The notes under the pieces were generated by a model. The model had not been told where the DNA came from. It made no database searches and saw only the letters and a list, made by a program, of their open reading frames with translations. Below, piece after piece: positions 1 through 10,998 of a DNA stretch of 42,511 nucleotides. The position numbers and the translations under genes are program-made. The DNA comes from Bradyrhizobium sp. S69 (GTDB lineage: Bacteria; Pseudomonadota; Alphaproteobacteria; Rhizobiales; Xanthobacteraceae): contig NZ_LMUK01000017.1 in NCBI RefSeq assembly GCF_009766005.1, forward strand, positions 1-42,511, in the 5' to 3' direction. Position 1 is the stretch's first letter. Each line of letters opens with the position of its first letter.

Positions 1-54
1 GCTGCGTTGACGGCCCGCCCCTACAACCGGGATGCGGCAATGGGGTAAAATAAA

Positions 55-72
55 ACGCATGATGAAATGCGT
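55..72 (+). promoter_or_regulatory. Hairpin in the metY leader
   Basis: The arms ACGCAT (55-60) and ATGCGT (67-72) are perfect reverse complements around a 6-base loop, 24 bases before the metY start. Alphaproteobacterial met genes are often preceded by SAM-II riboswitches. An A-rich stretch after the hairpin (about 79-84) faintly recalls the SAM-II 3' end, but the pseudoknot could not be confirmed and the leader is cut by the window edge. Confidence 0.3.
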
Positions 73-96
73 GCCGCCAAAAAGCAGAGGTGGACC

Positions 97-1401
97 ATGC
101 GCAACGAGACCCTTGCAATTCACGCCGGCTACGACCCCGATCCCGCGACCAAGTCGGTCGCGGTCCCGATCTATCAAACTGTCGCCTACGCCTTCGACAG
201 CGCCGATCACGGCGCCGCTCTGTTCAACCTCGAGGCCGAGGGCTATCGCTATTCGAGGATCGCCAACCCCACCACCGCGGTGCTCGAAAAGCGTGTCGCC
301 GAGCTCGAAGGCGGCGTCGGCGCGCTCGCGGTCGCGACCGGACAAGCCGCCCTGCATTTCGCCTTTGTGAACGTCGCCGATAGCGGCGGCAATATCGTCT
401 CGGTGCCGCAGCTGTACGGAACGACGCACACGCTGCTCTCGCACGTCCTGCCGCGCCAGGGCATCACCGGCCGCTTCGCCGAGAGTGACAGACCCGATGC
501 GATCGAGCGGCTGATCGACGAGAATACCAAGGCGGTGTTCTCCGAGACGATCGGCAATCCCGCCGGCAACGTCTGCGACATCGAGGCGCTGGCGAAAGTC
601 GCGCACCGTCACGGCGTGCCGCTGATCGTCGACAATACGGTCGCCACCCCGATCCTGCTCAAGCCTTTCGATTACGGCGCCGATATCGCGGTGCATTCGC
701 TGACGAAATTCCTCGGCGGCCACGGCACCACGCTCGGCGGCGCAATCGTCGACAGCGGCCGTTTTCCCTGGGCGGATCACGCCAAGCGATTTCCGACCTT
801 CAACGAGCCAGATGAATCCTATCACGGCATGGTCTACGCCAAGCAGTTCGGCTCCAGCGCCTATATCCAGCGCGCGCGCAGCGTCTATCAGCGCACCATG
901 GGTTCCGTGCTCTCGCCGTTCAACGCATTCCTGCTGTTGCAGGGAATCGAGACCGTGGCGCTGCGCATCGAGCGCCATGTCGAGAACGCGCGCAAGGTCG
1001 CGGACTTCCTGCGCAAGGATCCGCGCGTCGCCTGGGTCAATTATGCCGGCTTTTCCGACAGCCCCTATTACGGGCTGGTCCAGAAATATCTCGGCGGTCA
1101 GGCCTCGTCGCTGTTCACATTCGGCATCAACGGCGGCCTCGAAGCCGGCAAGGCCTTTTATGACGCGCTTAACCTGATCACGCGGCTGGTCAATATCGGC
1201 GATGCGAAATCGCTGGCCTGCCATCCGGCGTCGACCACGCATCGCCAGATGTCGCCGGAGCAGCAGCGGATGGCCGGCGTTCTCCCGGAGACGATCCGGC
1301 TCTCGATCGGGATCGAGCACAGCGACGACATTATCGAGGACATCGATCAGGCTCTCGCGCGGGCCAGCGCGCGGCAGCAGCCGCTGGTGGCGGCGGAATA
1401 G
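97..1401 (+). CDS. metY: O-acetylhomoserine sulfhydrylase (MetY, Cys/Met PLP family)
   Basis: A PLP enzyme of methionine synthesis that replaces the acyl group of O-acyl-homoserine with sulfide to give homocysteine in the cytoplasm. The 434-residue protein has the usual family length. It shows the substrate/PLP motif YSRIANPT near residue 52, the cofactor-binding VDNTVATP near 178, and the PLP lysine in SLTKFLGG (K204). The ATG at 97 was chosen over an in-frame ATG at 67 because AGAGGTGG lies just upstream of 97 and the first residues (MRNETLAIHAGY) match the family N-terminus. The next gene (metA-like) starts 12 bases after the stop, so the two probably form an operon covering consecutive steps. 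Related gamma-synthases cannot be fully excluded. Confidence 0.9.
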   Translation: MRNETLAIHAGYDPDPATKSVAVPIYQTVAYAFDSADHGAALFNLEAEGYRYSRIANPTTAVLEKRVAELEGGVGALAVATGQAALHFAFVNVADSGGNIVSVPQLYGTTHTLLSHVLPRQGITGRFAESDRPDAIERLIDENTKAVFSETIGNPAGNVCDIEALAKVAHRHGVPLIVDNTVATPILLKPFDYGADIAVHSLTKFLGGHGTTLGGAIVDSGRFPWADHAKRFPTFNEPDESYHGMVYAKQFGSSAYIQRARSVYQRTMGSVLSPFNAFLLLQGIETVALRIERHVENARKVADFLRKDPRVAWVNYAGFSDSPYYGLVQKYLGGQASSLFTFGINGGLEAGKAFYDALNLITRLVNIGDAKSLACHPASTTHRQMSPEQQRMAGVLPETIRLSIGIEHSDDIIEDIDQALARASARQQPLVAAE

Positions 1402-1413
1402 ACCGGACATCCC

Positions 1414-2430
1414 ATGGCGGTGCTGTTCGACAAACATCGGCGTATCGTCAGCCCGGCGCTGGCACCCGATCAGCTGCACGAGGCCGATCACACCGAACGG
1501 CGGCAAGACGCCGATTCGGTACTCACGATCGGCCTGATCAACAACATGCCGGATTCCGCACTGCAGGCCACCGAGCGCCAGTTTACCCAACTGCTGCAGG
1601 CTGCTGCCGGAAACACCCGTGTCCATCTGCATTGCTTTTCGCTGCCGTCGGTGAAGCGCTCGCCGCAGGCAAGGCAATCGATGGAGGGCCGATACGGCGA
1701 TATCACGAATCTCGGCCGGCTGCGGATCGACGGATTGATCGTTACCGGTGCCGAACCGAACGCCGCCACCCTTCCCGAGGAGCCGTTCTGGCAGGACCTC
1801 ACGGCGATCATCGACTGGGCGCGGGACAATACCCGTTCGGCGATCTGGTCGTGCCTTGCCGCCCACGCCGCGGTGCTGCATCTCGACGGCATCGAGCGGC
1901 AACCGCTCGACGTCAAATGCTCAGGGGTTTACGACTGCGCCAAGGTGACCGACAATTGGCTGACGCGGGACATCAACTCGCCGCTCAAGGTCGCGCATTC
2001 GCGCGTCAATGCGTTGCGTAACAGCGACCTTGCAGCCGGCGGATATCAAGTGCTGACCGAATCGCCGGAAGCTGGCGTCGATATCTTCGCCAAACGGCTG
2101 GGCAGCCAATTCATCTTCTTCCAAGGGCATCCGGAATACGAGGCGCTGTCGCTGCAGCGGGAATATCTGCGCGATATCACCCGGTTCCTGTCACGCCAGC
2201 GCGATGCCTTTCCGGCGTTTCCGGCAGGCTATTTTGAGACCGAAACCGAAAACAAGCTGGCACACTACCGGAAGCGGGCATGCGCCGAACGGCAGATACC
2301 GCTGAGTGTCGAGTTGCCTCATTTGACGCTTCGTCCCGATCTTGCCGTCGGCGTGGCGGCGGCGGCGCTGTTTCGCAACTGGCTCGAATATCTTTCCGAC
2401 GGCGTTAAATCGCGAACCGGCGTGATATGA
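1414..2430 (+). CDS. metA: Homoserine O-acyltransferase (MetA/MetAS family)
   Basis: Activates homoserine by O-acylation, the step before MetY. The 338-residue protein has the glutamine-amidotransferase-like fold of MetA. The acyl-accepting cysteine is in WSCLAAHA (C147), and the catalytic His and Glu are in FFQGHPEYE (H239, E241), spaced as in the E. coli enzyme. The core motif LINNMPDSALQATERQF (about 41-57) is typical. MetA-family members use either acetyl-CoA or succinyl-CoA; the neighbouring MetY makes acetyl donation plausible, but the sequence alone does not decide. It starts 12 bases after metY and is probably co-transcribed with it. Confidence 0.85.
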   Translation: MAVLFDKHRRIVSPALAPDQLHEADHTERRQDADSVLTIGLINNMPDSALQATERQFTQLLQAAAGNTRVHLHCFSLPSVKRSPQARQSMEGRYGDITNLGRLRIDGLIVTGAEPNAATLPEEPFWQDLTAIIDWARDNTRSAIWSCLAAHAAVLHLDGIERQPLDVKCSGVYDCAKVTDNWLTRDINSPLKVAHSRVNALRNSDLAAGGYQVLTESPEAGVDIFAKRLGSQFIFFQGHPEYEALSLQREYLRDITRFLSRQRDAFPAFPAGYFETETENKLAHYRKRACAERQIPLSVELPHLTLRPDLAVGVAAAALFRNWLEYLSDGVKSRTGVI

Positions 2431-2577
2431 TTTTTCAAACAGGTTCCCCGTTATGACTAATGGCGAACGGCGCTTGCATGAAACCGCGGGTTGAGTGATT
2501 CAAATAGACGATGATCCGGCCGGAAAGCCGTCCCATTTCCGGCGACCAATATCCGATCCAGCGAAAGCACCGATAGC

Positions 2578-3330
2578 ATGCACCCGGCGTGGTCATCCCT
2601 GAAAGCGCGCATCGGCAACAGGCTGGCGCGGCATCTGCGGCCCCAGCCGTTCAGGCTGCGCAACAATGGCCCGATGGTCAGCTTCACCTTCGATGATGCG
2701 CCGATCAGTGCCGCGACGCGCGGCGCCGGGATGCTCGAGGAGTATGATGCGCGGGGAACCTTCTATGTCGCCGGCGGGCTCGCCGATAGCTGGTCCGGCA
2801 ACTGGAACACCGTCAGTGCCGACGATGTCGCCGATCTTCACCACCGAGGACATGAAATCGGCTGTCACACGTTCTCGCACACCCGCGCGACCGATCTGAC
2901 CTCGGCGGCGATGGCGGCGGAGCTGGAGAAAAATCGCCGCTATCTGCTGGCGCTCGACCCCTCGATCCGGATCGAGAATTTTGCCTATCCCTATGGTACG
3001 GGTTCCTTGCTGCGCAAGGGGCAGCTCGGCAAAGCCTTCCGGTCCTCGCGCGGCATCCTGCCCGGCGTCAACAGCGGCACCGTGGACCTGCAATATCTGC
3101 GCGCCACGCCGCTGGTCGATTGCCTGATCGACCGTGACGGGATCGATCGCGCCTTCGATGAAGCCGTAGCCTCCAACGGCTGGCTGATTTTCTACGGCCA
3201 CGACGTGGAGGCTGAGCCTAGCCCCTACGGCTGCACGCCGGCGCTGCTGCGCCATGCGCTGGAAGCGGCCGCCCGCCGCAAAATCCCCGCCATGAGCGTT
3301 GCAAATGCACTGCAACTGGCCGGTGCATAG
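2578..3330 (+). CDS. Polysaccharide deacetylase (NodB-type, CE4 family)
   Basis: A 250-residue protein with a NodB homology domain from about residue 30 to the end. Motif 1, TFDDAP (37-42), supplies the catalytic base and a metal-binding Asp. Motif 2, HTFSH (97-101), supplies the two metal-binding His. The fold removes N- or O-acyl groups from polysaccharides in a metal-dependent way; the substrate here is unknown. No clear signal peptide is visible, as the start is basic rather than hydrophobic, so the cell location is uncertain. It stands alone between the met genes and recQ, with a 147-base gap upstream. Confidence 0.8.
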   Translation: MHPAWSSLKARIGNRLARHLRPQPFRLRNNGPMVSFTFDDAPISAATRGAGMLEEYDARGTFYVAGGLADSWSGNWNTVSADDVADLHHRGHEIGCHTFSHTRATDLTSAAMAAELEKNRRYLLALDPSIRIENFAYPYGTGSLLRKGQLGKAFRSSRGILPGVNSGTVDLQYLRATPLVDCLIDRDGIDRAFDEAVASNGWLIFYGHDVEAEPSPYGCTPALLRHALEAAARRKIPAMSVANALQLAGA

Positions 3331-3411
3331 GCGCTTAGCGCCCGGTCGATACCCGCCAGAAGCGATATGCGTTGCCGCGAATCTGGGCTAGACCTGTCGC
3401 GACCGTTGACT

Positions 3412-3511
3412 TAGAGCGGGATGACTTATCTTCGAATCGTCACCCCGCTCTAGTTTATTGTTTGAGCATGATCTTTTCGGAAAACCGGTTTCCACTTTTC
3501 CGGATCATGCT
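3412..3511. repeat. Interspersed palindromic repeat, family B
   Basis: A two-part element. First comes a palindrome with arms AGAGCGGG (about 3413-3420) and CCCCGCTCT (about 3443-3451). Then comes a longer inverted repeat from GAGCATGATC (3464) to GGATCATGCT (3511) with a central AACCGGTTT. A diverged copy lies at 9168-9295, and a split copy with an insertion at 8277-8481. Such elements are scattered between genes in Bradyrhizobium-type genomes. It fills the gap before recQ. Confidence 0.7.
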
Positions 3512-3531
3512 TTAGCCCGGATTGACGCCGC

Positions 3532-5406
3532 ATGCCCGCTACCAACATTGCCCCGGCGCGCCAGCGTGGGGCCGGCGCCACTGCCGACGCGCTCTCCGTG
3601 CTGAATTCCGTGTTCGGCCTGCCCGGCTTTCGCGGCGCGCAGGAGGAGATCGTCAGGCATGTCACCGATGGCGGCAATTGCCTGGTGCTGATGCCGACCG
3701 GCGGCGGGAAGTCGCTCTGCTATCAATTACCGTCGCTGTTGCGCGAGGGCTGCGGCATCGTGGTCTCGCCGCTGATCGCGCTGATGCGCGACCAGGTCGC
3801 GGGCCTGCTGGAATCCGGCGTCAAGGCGGCGGTCCTGAATTCCACGCTGTCGTTTGAGGAAGCGACCGCGGTCGAGCAGCGGCTGCTGGCGGGCGATCTC
3901 GACCTGCTTTATGTCGCGCCGGAACGGCTCTTGACGCCGCGCTGCCTGTCCTTGCTCGGCCGCGCGAAAATCGCCTTGTTTGCGATCGACGAAGCGCATT
4001 GTGTGTCGCAATGGGGTCACGACTTCCGCCCCGAATATATCGGCCTGTCCGTCATCGCCGAACGTTTCCCCAACGTACCGCGCATCGCGCTCACCGCCAC
4101 CGCCGACGACCTGACCCGGCAGGAGATCACCGACCGCCTCGCCCTTGCCGGCGCGCCGCGCTTTGTCGCGAGTTTCGACCGGCCCAACATCCGCTATGAA
4201 ATCGTCGACAAGCAAAACGCCCAAACCCAGCTCAAGGCCTTCATCCAGCAACGCCATTCCGGCGACGCCGGCGTCGTCTATTGCCTGTCGCGCGCCAAGG
4301 TCGAGGAAACCGCTATCGCGCTGGCCAAAGCCGGCATCGTGGCGCTGCCCTATCATGCCGGGCTCGACGCCGGCCGGCGCGCCCGCCATCAGGATCGCTT
4401 CCTCAACGAGGACGGTATCGTGATCGTCGCGACGATCGCGTTCGGCATGGGGATCGACAAGCCGGATGTGCGTTTCGTCGCGCATCTCGATCTGCCAAAG
4501 AGCATCGAGGCCTATTATCAGGAGACCGGCCGCGCGGGGCGCGACGGCAAACCCTCCACCGCCTGGATGGCCTATGGCCTGTCGGATATCGTGCAGCAGC
4601 GCCGCATGATCGATGAGTCCACCGGCGCCGAGGCGTTCAAGCGGGTGTCGATCGGCAAGCTCGATGCGCTGGTCGGCCTTGCCGAAACCGCCAACTGCAG
4701 GCGCAGCCGCCTGCTCGGATATTTCGGCGAAAGCCCGCAGGCCGCGACCTGCGGCAATTGCGACAATTGCCTGTCGCCGCCGCTGGTTCGTGACGGCAAG
4801 GTCATCGCGCAAAAACTGCTGTCCTGCGCCTACCGCACCGGGCAGCGCTTCGGCGCGATGCATCTGATCGACGTTCTGATCGGCCGACTGACCGAGCGGG
4901 TCAAGCAATTCGGGCATGAGCGGCTGTCGGTGTTCGGCATCGGCAGCGAACTCAATGAAAAACAATGGCGCGCCGCGATGCGCCAGTTGGTGGCGATGGG
5001 CCATCTGCGGGCCGACAGCGAGGCGTTCGGCGCGCTGAAGCTGACCGATACCGCGCGCGGCGTGCTGAAAGGCGAGACCGAGATCCTGCTGCGCGAGCAG
5101 ACCTCGGGCCGCGATCGGCCCAGCCGGACCAAATCAAGGCGCGGCGATCTGGCTCCGGCGCCCGGCAACTCCGGGCAAGCCACCGATGCCAACCTGCTGG
5201 GCGTGCTGCGGGCGTGGCGTTCCGAAGTCGCGCGCACGCGCGGTGTGCCAGCCTATGTGGTGCTGCACGATGCCACGATCGAGGGCATCGCGGCCTCCCG
5301 CCCGAGAACGCCGGAAGCGCTCCGCGACATTCCCGGCATCGGCGACAAGAAGCTCGAACGCTACGGGCGTGAGCTGATCGAACTGGTCAACGGCACGGCG
5401 AGTTGA
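3532..5406 (+). CDS. recQ: ATP-dependent DNA helicase RecQ
   Basis: A superfamily 2 3'-5' DNA helicase for recombination and replication-fork repair, 624 residues, the usual RecQ length. Walker A TGGGKS is at 56-61, the DEAH box at 153-156 is followed by [13 protein letters not shown] (aromatic-rich loop), and helicase motif [12 protein letters not shown] is near residue 330. A zinc-binding cysteine cluster (CGNCDNC, about residue 405) follows, then a winged-helix domain (about 420-500) and a C-terminal HRDC domain (about 545-620) after a basic linker. No strong ribosome-binding site precedes the ATG, so the start is moderately sure. Confidence 0.95.
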   Translation: MPATNIAPARQRGAGATADALSVLNSVFGLPGFRGAQEEIVRHVTDGGNCLVLMPTGGGKSLCYQLPSLLREGCGIVVSPLIALMRDQVAGLLESGVKAAVLNSTLSFEEATAVEQRLLAGDLDLLYVAPERLLTPRCLSLLGRAKIALFAIDEAHCVSQWGHDFRPEYIGLSVIAERFPNVPRIALTATADDLTRQEITDRLALAGAPRFVASFDRPNIRYEIVDKQNAQTQLKAFIQQRHSGDAGVVYCLSRAKVEETAIALAKAGIVALPYHAGLDAGRRARHQDRFLNEDGIVIVATIAFGMGIDKPDVRFVAHLDLPKSIEAYYQETGRAGRDGKPSTAWMAYGLSDIVQQRRMIDESTGAEAFKRVSIGKLDALVGLAETANCRRSRLLGYFGESPQAATCGNCDNCLSPPLVRDGKVIAQKLLSCAYRTGQRFGAMHLIDVLIGRLTERVKQFGHERLSVFGIGSELNEKQWRAAMRQLVAMGHLRADSEAFGALKLTDTARGVLKGETEILLREQTSGRDRPSRTKSRRGDLAPAPGNSGQATDANLLGVLRAWRSEVARTRGVPAYVVLHDATIEGIAASRPRTPEALRDIPGIGDKKLERYGRELIELVNGTAS

Positions 5407-5571
5407 TCGAATCAGCGGTTGGCCGCAGGCGGCCTTAGACCAAAGGACAACCTGCGCGCGTCGCTGGAGTCCATGATTCCAGTATTTTACCACGATTCAG
5501 ATTTCGTTAACCCTGATTCCCAAGGGTTCATCCACCCTCGCATTGTATCCAAGTCGTCCAAGGAGAGGGCG

Positions 5572-8277
5572 ATGCTACAGAAAATCTCCGACACGGTGAG
5601 CAGCCACTACGATGATCCTGCGCCGGTCCGCGAACGTAACCCGCTAAACCTCCTGATCTTCGGCGGGGTCTTGTTGATCGCCGCCATTGTGATCGGTACC
5701 TCCTTCACCATCGTCAGCTTCCGGCAACGCGCTCTGGAGAATAGCGAGCGCGAGTTGCAAAACACCGTTCTGCTGCTGGCCCGCCATTTCGATCGCGAAC
5801 TCGGCAATTATGACGCGATCCAGCGAAACTTCGTAACGCGCGTACAACAGGCCGGGATCCGGACGCCCGACGCATTCGACCGGAAAATGTCCGGCGAAGA
5901 CGCCCACGAAGCCCTTAAAGCCTTCGTCAACGAGGCGCCGGAGATTGCCCGTCTCAACGTATTCGATGCCAACGGCGAGTTGATCAATTCATCGGCGGCT
6001 TGGCCGGTACCCGCGATCAGCATCGCCGAGCGCGACTACTTCAAGCTATTCAAGTACGACCCAGCGTCGCCCGATCTCATCATCACGCCGGTCCACAGCC
6101 GGTTTGCCGAGGGCTGGACCACACTTATCGCGCGCAAGATTACCGGCGCGGACGGCACGTTTCTCGGAGTGGTTTCGCGAGGCATGTCGCCGGCCAATTT
6201 CGAGACATTTTTCGAATCGCTTGCGCTTGGCGCCGGGGCTGCTATTTCGATGACTCATCGCGATGGAACGCTGCTGGCGCGCTATCCGCATGTCGAGGCC
6301 ATGATCGGGCAAAATCTCAGCACCGCCCCGGTCCAGCAACTGCTGCGGGGAACGGATTCCGGAACGACGCGCTTGCTAAGTCCTGTCGATGGCGAATACA
6401 GGCTGGCCGCGGCGCGGACCCTGAACGGATTCCCCCTCTCGATCATCGCGGCGATGAAGGTTTCCAGCGCATTGGCCGACTGGCGTGAGCAAACGCGCTT
6501 CCTGATCGGCGCGGCCGCGCTTTCGGCCATAGTGATCGCGCTGACCCTGTTTCTCATCGTGCGGAAACTTTCGGCGCAACACCGCAGCGCCAAACGAAGG
6601 CTCGCGATCGAAAAGGAGCGGCTCGACACCGCCATCAACAACATGGCGCAGGGCCTGTTGATGTACGACAGGGACAGCCGGATTGTGCTATGCAACCAGC
6701 GCTATCTCGACATGTTCGATCTGTCCCCGGAGATCGTCAAGCCCGGCATGCATTTCCGCGATCTGATGGCCTATCGAAAATCCATCGGATCGTTCAAGGG
6801 CGACGTCGACGCGTTTTGCTATAACGTCCTGCGTCACGTCGACCTCAATCAGGTCAGCCACAATGTCGTTGAAACCGACGATGGCCGTTCGATCGAAACC
6901 ATGGTCCAGCCGATGAAGAACGGCGGATGGGTAGGGACCCAGGAAGATGTCACCGAGCGGCGGAGCGCCGAGCGGAAAATTGCCCGCCTGGCCCATTACG
7001 ACGCGCTGACCGACCTGCCGAACCGCGTGCTATTTCGCGAGCGGGTCGAGCGCGAGCTCGAGTTGACCAAACGCGGCGAGCAACTCGCCATGCTCTATAT
7101 CGACATCGACGAGTTCAAGGCCGTCAACGATTCGCTCGGCCATCACGTCGGCGATGAACTGCTCAAGGCGGTGGCTTCTCGCTTGCGGCACTGTGTCAGG
7201 GAGACCGATTTTGTCGCCCGGCTCGGCGGCGACGAGTTTGCCATCGTGCAGACCGGGATCGGGCAACCCAGCGACGTCATGGAGCTCGTCAAGCGAATCT
7301 ACGACGTCATCCGCGCGCCTTATGAATGTCTTGGGCACCAGGTCGCGACCGACGCCAGCATCGGTATTGCGCTGGCGCCGCACGACGGCACCGACATCGA
7401 TCAGCTGCTGAAAAGCGCCGATCTCGCGATGTATGGCGCCAAGGCCGATGGACGCCGGACTTACCGCTTCTTCGAGGCCGAGATGGATGCGCGCGTCAAG
7501 GCGCGCCGCACGCTCGAACTGGACATGCGCCAGGCCATCATCGACGGCACATTCGAAGTCCACTACCAGCCGGTCGTCAATCTCAGGTCCAACGAGATCG
7601 TTGGCTGCGAGGCGTTGCTGCGCTGGCGCCATCCGGTTCGCGGCATGATATCGCCGGCCGAGTTCATCCCGGTCGCTGAAGAGACCGGGCTGATCTGCGA
7701 GATCGGCGACTGGGTGCTGGCCACCGCCTGCGCGGAGGCGATGAACTGGCCGCCGGATATCCGGCTCGCGGTCAACGTGTCGCCGGTCCAGTTCAGGAGC
7801 CACGCGTTTTCGCTCAAGGTCGCCAACACGCTGGCGACGACGGGTCTCGCGGCAAGGCGGCTCGAGCTGGAGATTACCGAGGCCGTACTGATCCGCGACG
7901 ACGACGCTGCGCTGACCCTGTTGCAGCACCTTCGCAACATCGGCGTGCGGATTGCGCTCGACGACTTCGGCACCGGGTATTCCTCGCTGAGCTATCTACG
8001 GCGCTTCCCGTTCGACAAGATCAAGATCGACCGCTGCTTCGTCGACGGCATCGAAGACGCCGATGGCGCCTCGGCCATCGTGCAAGCCGTCATCAATATC
8101 GCCAATTCGCAGAACATGACGACGACGGCCGAAGGCATCGAGACCGATCCGCAACGCGAGGTGCTGCGTGATCTCGGCTGCACCGAAATGCAGGGCTTCC
8201 TGTTCAGCCGCCCGCTGCCGGTCGCGCAGATCCGCACGCTGCTGTCGGAGCAGATCGGGAAGGTCGCGGCGGCCTAG
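5572..8277 (+). CDS. Membrane diguanylate cyclase/phosphodiesterase (Cache-PAS-GGDEF-EAL)
   Basis: A 901-residue cyclic-di-GMP enzyme of the inner membrane. A first membrane helix (about residues 27-48) and a second (about 306-328) bracket a periplasmic Cache-type sensor. A PAS-like segment follows (about 345-450). The cyclase active site is intact, GGDEF at 552-556, with an inhibitory I-site RETD five residues before it. The phosphodiesterase EAL motif is at 680-682, with DDFGTGYSSLSYL and the later metal and loop motifs also intact. Both activities may therefore be present. The ATG at 5572 was preferred over an upstream in-frame start (5419) because AAGGAGAGG lies directly before it. The signal sensed is unknown. 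Confidence 0.9.
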   Translation: MLQKISDTVSSHYDDPAPVRERNPLNLLIFGGVLLIAAIVIGTSFTIVSFRQRALENSERELQNTVLLLARHFDRELGNYDAIQRNFVTRVQQAGIRTPDAFDRKMSGEDAHEALKAFVNEAPEIARLNVFDANGELINSSAAWPVPAISIAERDYFKLFKYDPASPDLIITPVHSRFAEGWTTLIARKITGADGTFLGVVSRGMSPANFETFFESLALGAGAAISMTHRDGTLLARYPHVEAMIGQNLSTAPVQQLLRGTDSGTTRLLSPVDGEYRLAAARTLNGFPLSIIAAMKVSSALADWREQTRFLIGAAALSAIVIALTLFLIVRKLSAQHRSAKRRLAIEKERLDTAINNMAQGLLMYDRDSRIVLCNQRYLDMFDLSPEIVKPGMHFRDLMAYRKSIGSFKGDVDAFCYNVLRHVDLNQVSHNVVETDDGRSIETMVQPMKNGGWVGTQEDVTERRSAERKIARLAHYDALTDLPNRVLFRERVERELELTKRGEQLAMLYIDIDEFKAVNDSLGHHVGDELLKAVASRLRHCVRETDFVARLGGDEFAIVQTGIGQPSDVMELVKRIYDVIRAPYECLGHQVATDASIGIALAPHDGTDIDQLLKSADLAMYGAKADGRRTYRFFEAEMDARVKARRTLELDMRQAIIDGTFEVHYQPVVNLRSNEIVGCEALLRWRHPVRGMISPAEFIPVAEETGLICEIGDWVLATACAEAMNWPPDIRLAVNVSPVQFRSHAFSLKVANTLATTGLAARRLELEITEAVLIRDDDAALTLLQHLRNIGVRIALDDFGTGYSSLSYLRRFPFDKIKIDRCFVDGIEDADGASAIVQAVINIANSQNMTTTAEGIETDPQREVLRDLGCTEMQGFLFSRPLPVAQIRTLLSEQIGKVAAA

Positions 8278-8481
8278 CGCGGGATGACTATTGATTGAAT
8301 CGGCCCCGATTTCCCTTCACCTCTCCCATTGGGAGAGGTCGGCGCGTAGCGCCGGGTGAGGGGTTAAGGCCCCTCGTTCGGTATAAGAGCCCTCACCCGA
8401 TTTGCTTCGCAAATCGACCTCTCCCTACCGGGGAGAGGTGAAGGGAAGCGCGCGGATAGCCTCGATATCATCCCGCTCTAG
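8277..8481. repeat. Nested inverted repeat between genes (split family B with insert)
   Basis: The outer ends GCGGGATGAC (about 8279) and CATCCCGCTCTAG (about 8469-8481) are the two halves of the family B palindrome. Between them lies a separate inverted repeat with perfect 16-base arms, TCCCTTCACCTCTCCC (8312-8327) and GGGAGAGGTGAAGGGA (8431-8446). This looks like one non-coding element inserted into another. It fills most of the 277-base gap between the GGDEF/EAL gene and gfa; no gene is seen here. Confidence 0.7.
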
Positions 8482-8554
8482 GCATCGGGTCGGGACATGG
8501 TTATGAAGCTGCCGACGGTCATGACCGCCGGCAGTTTGTCACCAAATAACGCGA

Positions 8555-9118
8555 TCAGGCAGCTTTGGATTTCGCCACATGGCTGGCGATCGCATCCATC
8601 AGCGCCGGCGACAGGCAATCATAGGGTTCAAGCCCGATTTCCTTGAAGCGCGATCTGATGGCCCCCATCTCTTCCGGCTTGACGCCGGATTCGATCACCG
8701 ACGATACGAACGCCGCAAATCCCGGAGCCTCCGAGCCGCCTTCGGTGAACAGTTCCGGATGGATGAAATCCAGGCCGTAGAACGGATGGCCCTTGTTCTC
8801 GATGCGGCCGTACATATGCGTCCCGCACGCCTTGCAGGCATGCCGCTGGATCGTCTTCGAGGCATCGACAATGTGAAGCTTGTCGCCGTTTTCAAGGACG
8901 GTCACGTTATCGCGCGGCACCACGGCTACCACGGAAAATGTGGCGCCCTCGGGCTTCCAGCATTGGGTGCAGCCGCAAGCGTGATTGTGGGCGACATCGC
9001 CCTTGACGCCGACCTTGACCGGATGATCCTTGCATTTGCAGACCAGCGTACCGCCGGCAAAACTGCCCGAGCCTTTCTTGACGCCACTATCAATCGTTGG
9101 ATGGAGATGCACAGTCAT
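8555..9118 (-). CDS. gfa: S-(hydroxymethyl)glutathione synthase (glutathione-dependent formaldehyde-activating enzyme)
   Basis: Promotes condensation of formaldehyde with glutathione, feeding the class III dehydrogenase encoded next to it. The 187-residue protein has the Gfa fold with its cysteine ligands: CKC (27-29), CGCTQC (48-53) and CKAC (95-98). These bind zinc and glutathione in the family. It lies on the same strand as, and downstream of, the formaldehyde dehydrogenase, xoxG and xoxF, so it completes a methanol-to-formate route. It is separated from the dehydrogenase gene by a 175-base gap mostly filled by a family B repeat. Confidence 0.92.
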   Translation of the reverse strand: MTVHLHPTIDSGVKKGSGSFAGGTLVCKCKDHPVKVGVKGDVAHNHACGCTQCWKPEGATFSVVAVVPRDNVTVLENGDKLHIVDASKTIQRHACKACGTHMYGRIENKGHPFYGLDFIHPELFTEGGSEAPGFAAFVSSVIESGVKPEEMGAIRSRFKEIGLEPYDCLSPALMDAIASHVAKSKAA

Positions 9119-9167
9119 AGGCCGATCCTCCCTTGTGTTTGAAGCTCTTGACTTGGAACGCTACGTT

Positions 9168-9293
9168 TAGAGCGCGATGAGCCTTGTTCGAATGGCCATC
9201 CCGCTCCATCTCTTCATCTGAGCATGATCTCCGGGGCAAACGCTTCGCGTCAGTCCCGTGGGAAAACCGGTGCCCCAATTTTACCGATCATGC

Positions 9294-9295
<2 letters not shown>
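9168..9295. repeat. Interspersed palindromic repeat, family B (diverged copy)
   Basis: It has the same layout as the copy at 3412-3511: an AGAGCGCGATGA / CATCCCGCTC palindrome, then GAGCATGATC ... GATCATGCTT with AAACCGGT inside. The inner part is longer and diverged. It ends at the stop codon of the formaldehyde dehydrogenase gene, so it forms that transcript's 3' end and may act as a transcript-stabilising or terminating structure. Confidence 0.65.
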
Positions 9296-10403
<1,108 letters not shown>

Positions 10404-10442
10404 CTCATACTCCCGTAGCGTTCTTCAGCATCGCGAATGCGT

Positions 10443-10967
10443 TCATTTGATACCTGTGCAACTGGATTCGGCCTGCTTGGCCGCCTCGGACTTGTCTTCG
10501 TGGGTAGGCGGCCGGCCACCCGGAATGGCATCGTTGGCGCGTGCGCGCAGATACACGTAGATATCGTCGACGTAGCACATCACGTTCACATTGGTCGCAA
10601 ACGACGGCATCACCTTGTCGTTGGCGGCGTCGACGTTCTTGCGGCCGTTGGTGACGACATTGATAAAGTCACTGTAGCTCAGCGTCTTCAGCGAATTGGC
10701 CAGCGCCGGCGCGTAAGTCGATCCTTCGCCATTGGGCCCATGGCACACGTGGCAATCCGAGTGATAGCGGCGGAAGCCGGAGAACGTGTACCAGTCGACC
10801 ATCCCGTCCGGGCTGATCTTGTAAGTGGGATTGCCGTCCTTATCCATGTACTTGCCGTTATCGGATGACACGATCGCCGGATCACCCGATCCGTCCGCGC
10901 GGGCGACGCCACTCGCCAACACACTCGCCGCGACTGCGAGCACAAATTTCCAGTACTTGATATTCAC
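10443..10967 (-). CDS. xoxG: Cytochrome c electron acceptor of methanol dehydrogenase (XoxG)
   Basis: A periplasmic class I c-type cytochrome, 174 residues, with a signal peptide (cut after about A24). The heme motif is DCHVCH (C72, C75, H76) and the likely axial Met is M120 in KVMPSF. The region ahead of the heme (NPTYKISPDGMVDWYTFSGFRRY) is typical of the methanol-metabolism cytochrome group that serves XoxF. It lies immediately downstream of xoxF with an 85-base gap containing a strong hairpin. Its role is to take electrons from the PQQ cofactor of XoxF to the terminal oxidase chain. Confidence 0.9.
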   Translation of the reverse strand: MNIKYWKFVLAVAASVLASGVARADGSGDPAIVSSDNGKYMDKDGNPTYKISPDGMVDWYTFSGFRRYHSDCHVCHGPNGEGSTYAPALANSLKTLSYSDFINVVTNGRKNVDAANDKVMPSFATNVNVMCYVDDIYVYLRARANDAIPGGRPPTHEDKSEAAKQAESSCTGIK

Positions 10968-10998
10968 GCGAACATTCCTCGTGGAGCCTTGAGACGAA

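Noticed and set aside
1..96. SAM-II riboswitch call before metY
   Set aside because: The pseudoknot and conserved loop bases could not be matched and the leader is incomplete; only a hairpin is reported.
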